64,000 nt of DNA from Chloroflexota bacterium (GTDB lineage Bacteria; Chloroflexota; Anaerolineae; UBA4142), in assembly GCA_023381515.1 (NCBI GenBank), contig JAMCQI010000049.1:62001-126000 (forward strand), written 5' to 3'. The notes beneath the pieces are model-generated. The model did no database searches and was not told the DNA's origin. It saw only the letters and a list, made by a program, of their open reading frames with translations. Shown piece by piece: positions 61,385 to 64,000 of this stretch (position 1 is the stretch's first letter; each line of letters opens with the position of its first letter). Made by a program: the position numbers and the translations under genes.

Positions 61385-61565
61385 AGGTTCCTCCTCGAAC
61401 CGAAGATGCGAGCAGAGTGTGTACTGACCAGAGAAACAATCCAGCGGAATAAAAAACCTGCCGCGAGTGGCTACCCAGCCTGGTGCGCCCGGCGACAGGT
61501 GTCGTAAGATGAAAATCCCCTGCGCTTGTTCGCGCAAAGGTCATTCGAATAGATGGGTTTGGAGA
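61382..61565 (-). promoter_or_regulatory. Leader copy 2 with terminator and alternative hairpin
   Basis: Near-identical counterpart of 57779-57962, offset by exactly 3603 bp with no indels. The terminator equivalent lies at 61451-61499, ending in the six-T run 67 nt before the start codon. The mismatches cluster at the 5' end of the RNA (five within 61530-61560) and outside the terminator. Confidence 0.7.
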
Positions 61566-61607
61566 TGCCTCTGCACCTGCGCAAAACCCATTCTTGACTC
61601 TGCTCTC

Positions 61608-61636
61608 AGTATATTGCATCCGCTGACCAAAAGCAA
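61608..61636 (-). promoter_or_regulatory. Promoter of the upstream lamin-tail nuclease gene
   Basis: On the minus strand TTGCTT (complement of 61631-61636), 17 nt and TATACT (complement of 61608-61613). The start near 61601 gives a leader of about 217 nt that includes the whole repeated leader element. The sequence between 61637 and 62025 holds the repeat at 61679-61733 and no convincing gene. Confidence 0.6.
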
Positions 61637-61678
61637 GTCGCGGCCACGGCACGAGTGCGGTTCAGATCGGGGGCAACT

Positions 61679-61733
61679 CGTCATTGCGAGCGACCGTAGG
61701 GAGCGAAGCAATCTCACCCGAGGCCGAGATTGC
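61679..61733. repeat. Dispersed palindromic repeat of the GTCATTGCGAGCG type
   Basis: CGTCATTGCGAGCGACCGTA, then GGGAGCGAAGCAATCTC, matches a widespread intergenic repeat I recall from many bacterial genomes. GCAATCTC (61708-61715) and GAGATTGC (61726-61733) form a perfect 8-bp stem. It lies in the intergenic region 61637-62025. Confidence 0.6.
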
Positions 61734-62025
61734 GCCCGCCCCGCTATGGTCCCGCGATCTCCCGCGGGATGGCACTCTACAGGACGCCGCCGCTTCGCGG
61801 CTCCTTGCATTGACGCTCGTCTGTGTCGATTCGCCCCGAAACTGAACTACACCCCCACGGCACTTTGGGCCTGTTGCGGATTCTAGACGGATCGCCATCC
61901 TCAACGCGCTCGCCAAGAAACCAGCGAGCGTCATGGAGTTTGCGAGCATCTTATCGGTCGTGGTCGGCGTCCTCTGGCTCAGCTTCTAACAACCGCAGAG
62001 AGGGCGAGGAAACCTGTCGACTTTG

Positions 62026-62034
62026 TGCTATAAT
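62026..62034 (+). promoter_or_regulatory. Extended -10 promoter of the PIG-L gene
   Basis: TGCTATAAT (62026-62034) is a consensus extended -10 without a clear -35. Start near 62041, 30 nt before the ATG. Confidence 0.6.
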
Positions 62035-62070
62035 CCGTGGCAACGAATCCACTACGACGAGGAAGAGCCA

Positions 62071-62772
62071 ATGGACGCTGAAAACCAGCGGGTGCTTGTG
62101 GTGCTCGCGCATCCGGACGATCCCGAGTTCTTTTGCGGCGCAACGCTCGCAAAATGGGCGCGCCAAGGGAGAGAGATACGCTATCTCTTATTGACCTGCG
62201 GCGACAAGGGGAGCGACGATCCCACGATGACACCGCAAGCGCTGTGTTCGGATCGCCAGACCGAACAGCGCGCGGCGGCCGATGTGATCGGCGCTAAGGA
62301 TATCAGCTTCTTGAGCTATCCGGACGGGGAACTGGCGAATACATTGGAAGTGCGCCGCGCGATTGTGCGCGAGGTCCGGCGCTTTCGACCTTTCATTGTC
62401 GTGACCTCAGACCCGACGGCGTTAATCCGCGCGAACATCGGAATCAATCATCCGGACCACCGCGCCGCGGGCGCGGCGACGGTCGACGCCATTTTTCCTG
62501 CCGCGGGCAATCGGATGTATTTTCCCGAATTGTTGGCAGAAGGACTCGAGCCCTATATGCCGAAAGAACTGTGGCTCTCCGTCCCTGGGGAGCCTAACAC
62601 GTGGGTCGACGTGAGCGACACCGTCGACATCAAGATCGCGGCGCTGCACAAACACGCGAGCCAGATCAAAGATGTGGCACAATTGGACAAGCGCATCCGC
62701 GACCGGCTGCGCCGTCCGGACATCGAGGGAGAGTTTTACGCGGAAGCGTTTCGCGTGATCCGGTTTCAGTGA
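62071..62772 (+). CDS. PIG-L/LmbE-family deacetylase
   Basis: A 233-residue protein. VLVVLAHPDDPEFFCGATLA gives the first zinc ligands (HPDD) and NIGINHPDHRAAGAATVDAI the third (HPDH), as in PIG-L N-acetylglucosaminyl deacetylases and BshB/MshB. ATG 62071 follows GAGGAAGAG. Family members deacetylate N-acetylglucosamine conjugates; the substrate here is unknown, and no bacillithiol or mycothiol partner genes are adjacent. Confidence 0.93.
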   Translation: MDAENQRVLVVLAHPDDPEFFCGATLAKWARQGREIRYLLLTCGDKGSDDPTMTPQALCSDRQTEQRAAADVIGAKDISFLSYPDGELANTLEVRRAIVREVRRFRPFIVVTSDPTALIRANIGINHPDHRAAGAATVDAIFPAAGNRMYFPELLAEGLEPYMPKELWLSVPGEPNTWVDVSDTVDIKIAALHKHASQIKDVAQLDKRIRDRLRRPDIEGEFYAEAFRVIRFQ

Positions 62773-62774
62773 TG

Positions 62775-62825
62775 CACGTGACAAGAGACCTGGTTTCTCC
62801 AAGAAACCAGGTCTCTTGTCACGTG
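62775..62825. repeat. Perfect 24-bp inverted repeat (3-nt loop)
   Basis: The left arm at 62775-62798 begins CACGTGACAAGAGACCTGG and the right arm at 62802-62825 ends TCTTGTCACGTG; all 24 pairs match, with loop CCA. The core GACCTGGTTTCT/AGAAACCAGGTC looks like a dispersed palindrome seen in Chloroflexota genomes (from memory). It separates convergent genes, overlaps the lutC-like stop codon (62819-62821) and has no T run. It may terminate both transcripts. Confidence 0.8.
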
Positions 62826-63481
62826 GCTTCATAGCACCACACATAGAGTTCCTTGGGGCCGTGGACTCCGAGCGCGAGCGTCTTTTCAATATCGGCCGTG
62901 CGGCTCGGTCCGCTGACGAGCACCAAGTGTTTGTCGTACTTGACCGTCGCGAACAGTTGCGACAAGTCGGGGCACAGCACCGCCGGGCGGAAGATGGCCA
63001 GGTGAACCCGGGGCAGGAGAGAGACAAGCCCCGGCTGTTCAGAGGAAGAGCGCAGTACAAGCGTCCCCGTTTGGGCGAGCGCGGCATCCACACCGGTAAC
63101 GCCCAGGTCACATGCGGCAAGCGAGCGCTTGTCGGCAGGGGGCGAGACGATCTCCACGCCGAGTTGCTGCAAAATCCCTTCAACCTCGGAGCCGAGCGTG
63201 CTCCACAGCACTCCCCGCCGAACCTTCTCGCTTTCCACGAGAGCTGAGAGCGCGGTCTCCAACTGCGCGCGGTTCCCCACGCGCTGCGTATGCCCCCCCA
63301 GACTCTCTATTGTCGCGAGCAGGAGTGTAATCTCGGCGCTCGTCTCGCCCGCGGCCCGCGGCGCGACTCGCATCGCGTCTGGCAACGGCGAGGCGGGGGG
63401 GCGGGGCGGCTGAGCCAACTCACTCGCCAGACGCCCCAGAATATCTTCGCGTGCGGTTATCGTTCGAGTTTCAGGTTTCAA
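62819..63481 (-). CDS. lutC: LUD-domain protein, LutC-like
   Basis: A 220-residue protein with a LutC/YkgG-type LUD domain: RRGVLWSTLGSEVEGILQQL, DLGVTGVDAALAQTGTLVL and the typical ending SGPSRTADIEKTLALGVHGP followed by KELYVW. It belongs to the LutABC L-lactate utilisation iron-sulfur complex. The start is a TTG at 63481 without a clear ribosome site, inside a low-complexity stretch (TTTCAGGTTTCAAGTCTCATG); the real start may lie nearer to ITAREDILGRL. The upstream gene at 63646 is the matching LutB-like subunit. Confidence 0.88.
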   Translation of the reverse strand: MKPETRTITAREDILGRLASELAQPPRPPASPLPDAMRVAPRAAGETSAEITLLLATIESLGGHTQRVGNRAQLETALSALVESEKVRRGVLWSTLGSEVEGILQQLGVEIVSPPADKRSLAACDLGVTGVDAALAQTGTLVLRSSSEQPGLVSLLPRVHLAIFRPAVLCPDLSQLFATVKYDKHLVLVSGPSRTADIEKTLALGVHGPKELYVWCYEAT

Positions 63482-63553
63482 GTCTCATGTTCCAGGCCAG
63501 AGTTCAGGGTTCGATGGATCACGAGAACCATCCGACGAGCATGAGCGTCTGTT

Positions 63554-63579
63554 GTCACCCTGAGTGAAACGAAGGGTCT
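63554..63579. repeat. Dispersed repeat of the GTCACCCTGAG type
   Basis: GTCACCCTGAGTGAAACGAA then GGGTCT (63554-63579), with ACCCT/AGGGT arms, resembles a common intergenic repeat (GTCACCCTGAGCGAAGCGAAGGG class, from memory). It lies in the 164-bp gap between the LutC-like and LutB-like genes. Confidence 0.55.
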
Positions 63580-63645
63580 AGCAGCTCCGTTGTCGAACGA
63601 GCCGCTGCATATGCGAGGAATCCTCCCTCTTGGCAGGGCAATCAC

Positions 63646-64000
63646 CTAATTGCGTTTCCGCCTCTTCCACCAATTGCGAAAGTCGCCCCTAAACGCGGGC
63701 AGCGGGCGGACCATCGTCCAGCGATTCATGGGCGCGGGCAGGCTGTAAAGCCAGCCGTCCCGCCGGGAATCGCGAGATCCAAGACTCCTCTGGAATGGCT
63801 TTTGCAGGACCCGTATCGCCGCCGCGCCAGACCTGTAAACCCAAGAGGTGCCGAGTGCGAGAGCGGCGAGGCGTGCACCCAGGCCGAGGGTAGCAGGCAC
63901 GGCCGGCCTTTCTATGGAATCTCCCTCGATCACCCGATGGCGCAGGTGCAGCAAGATAGCAGGAATCGGGATTTTGACCGGGCAAATCTCGGCACAAGCT
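63646..64000 (-). CDS. lutB: LutB-like iron-sulfur protein, C-terminal fragment
   Basis: The frame is open to the window edge. The visible 117 residues begin ACAEICPVKIPIPAILLHLR, the end of the second 4Fe-4S motif of LutB (C..xCPVxIxI), and continue through VYRSGAAAIRVLQKPFQ to a basic C-terminus (FRGDFRNWWKRRKRN) typical of the DUF3390 tail of LutB. With the LutC-like gene it would form part of an L-lactate oxidation complex. Confidence 0.85.
   Translation of the reverse strand, partial: ACAEICPVKIPIPAILLHLRHRVIEGDSIERPAVPATLGLGARLAALALGTSWVYRSGAAAIRVLQKPFQRSLGSRDSRRDGWLYSLPAPMNRWTMVRPLPAFRGDFRNWWKRRKRN

Noticed and set aside
61637..62025. Short frames in the intergenic region before the PIG-L gene
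   Set aside because: They span a dispersed palindromic repeat, lack ribosome sites and encode no recognisable sequence.

Overview
The window looks like a chromosomal piece of a Chloroflexota bacterium, probably of the Anaerolineae type and possibly metagenome-derived. This is inferred from several traits: Pro/Thr-rich linkers after lipoprotein and secretion signals, a secreted protein ending in KLFLPVLTR, a fused CO/xanthine-dehydrogenase-type small subunit, giant multidomain glycosyltransferases, and dispersed palindromes of the GTCATTGCGAGCG and GTCACCCTGAG types. No rRNA, tRNA, CRISPR array or phage was recognised. Where promoters can be read they are sigma-A-like (TTGACA/TATAAT).

Layout. 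1-5.0 kb: a molybdenum hydroxylase locus (catalytic subunit cut by the window edge, XdhC-type maturation factor, FAD/2Fe-2S fusion) interrupted by an orphan MNT nucleotidyltransferase, a HEPN remnant and corA. 5.2-7.8 kb: two tandem paralogous membrane proteins, an unknown protein, xseB and a divergent PAP2 protein. 7.8-10.4 kb: a Tat-type DUF362 lipoprotein coupled to a membrane polyferredoxin. 10.4-12.7 kb: a membrane protein/wHTH pair with a consensus promoter, a methyltransferase and a small protein. 24.1-12.7 kb (minus strand): a long gene array of BMP-type nucleoside ABC importer, C39 peptidase-TPR protein, murJ, an mtaD-like deaminase and rqcH. 25-30.8 kb: AEC transporter, HEAT protein with an acidic tail, MFS drug exporter, a decayed DrrAB exporter with its MarR regulator, and a small cluster behind a palindrome-bearing promoter. 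35.6-30.8 kb (minus): the conserved prkA-yhbH-spoVR set behind a leader that contains a terminator.

36-54.3 kb is the most unusual part: an 11-gene plus-strand operon, mostly with overlapping ATGA junctions, ending in a strong terminator. It encodes a glycosidase-GT2 fusion, an ABC exporter fused to a glycosyltransferase-like domain and a Wzt-C-like beta-sandwich, a GT4 with a novel C-terminal module, a coiled-coil protein carrying the same module, two free copies of the exporter-fused glycosyltransferase domain, a coiled-coil methyltransferase, a GT4-GT4-GT2-beta-sandwich protein, a DUF1796 protein, an APH-fold kinase and a ChbG-type deacetylase. I infer a dedicated surface-glycan assembly and export system with the export, synthesis, recognition and possibly chain-capping functions covalently joined.

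54.4-61.6 kb (minus): two diverged secreted lamin-tail/endonuclease proteins preceded by almost identical 184-bp leaders, each with a predicted intrinsic terminator. 61.6-64 kb: a PIG-L deacetylase and a lutC/lutB-like pair embedded among dispersed palindromic repeats.
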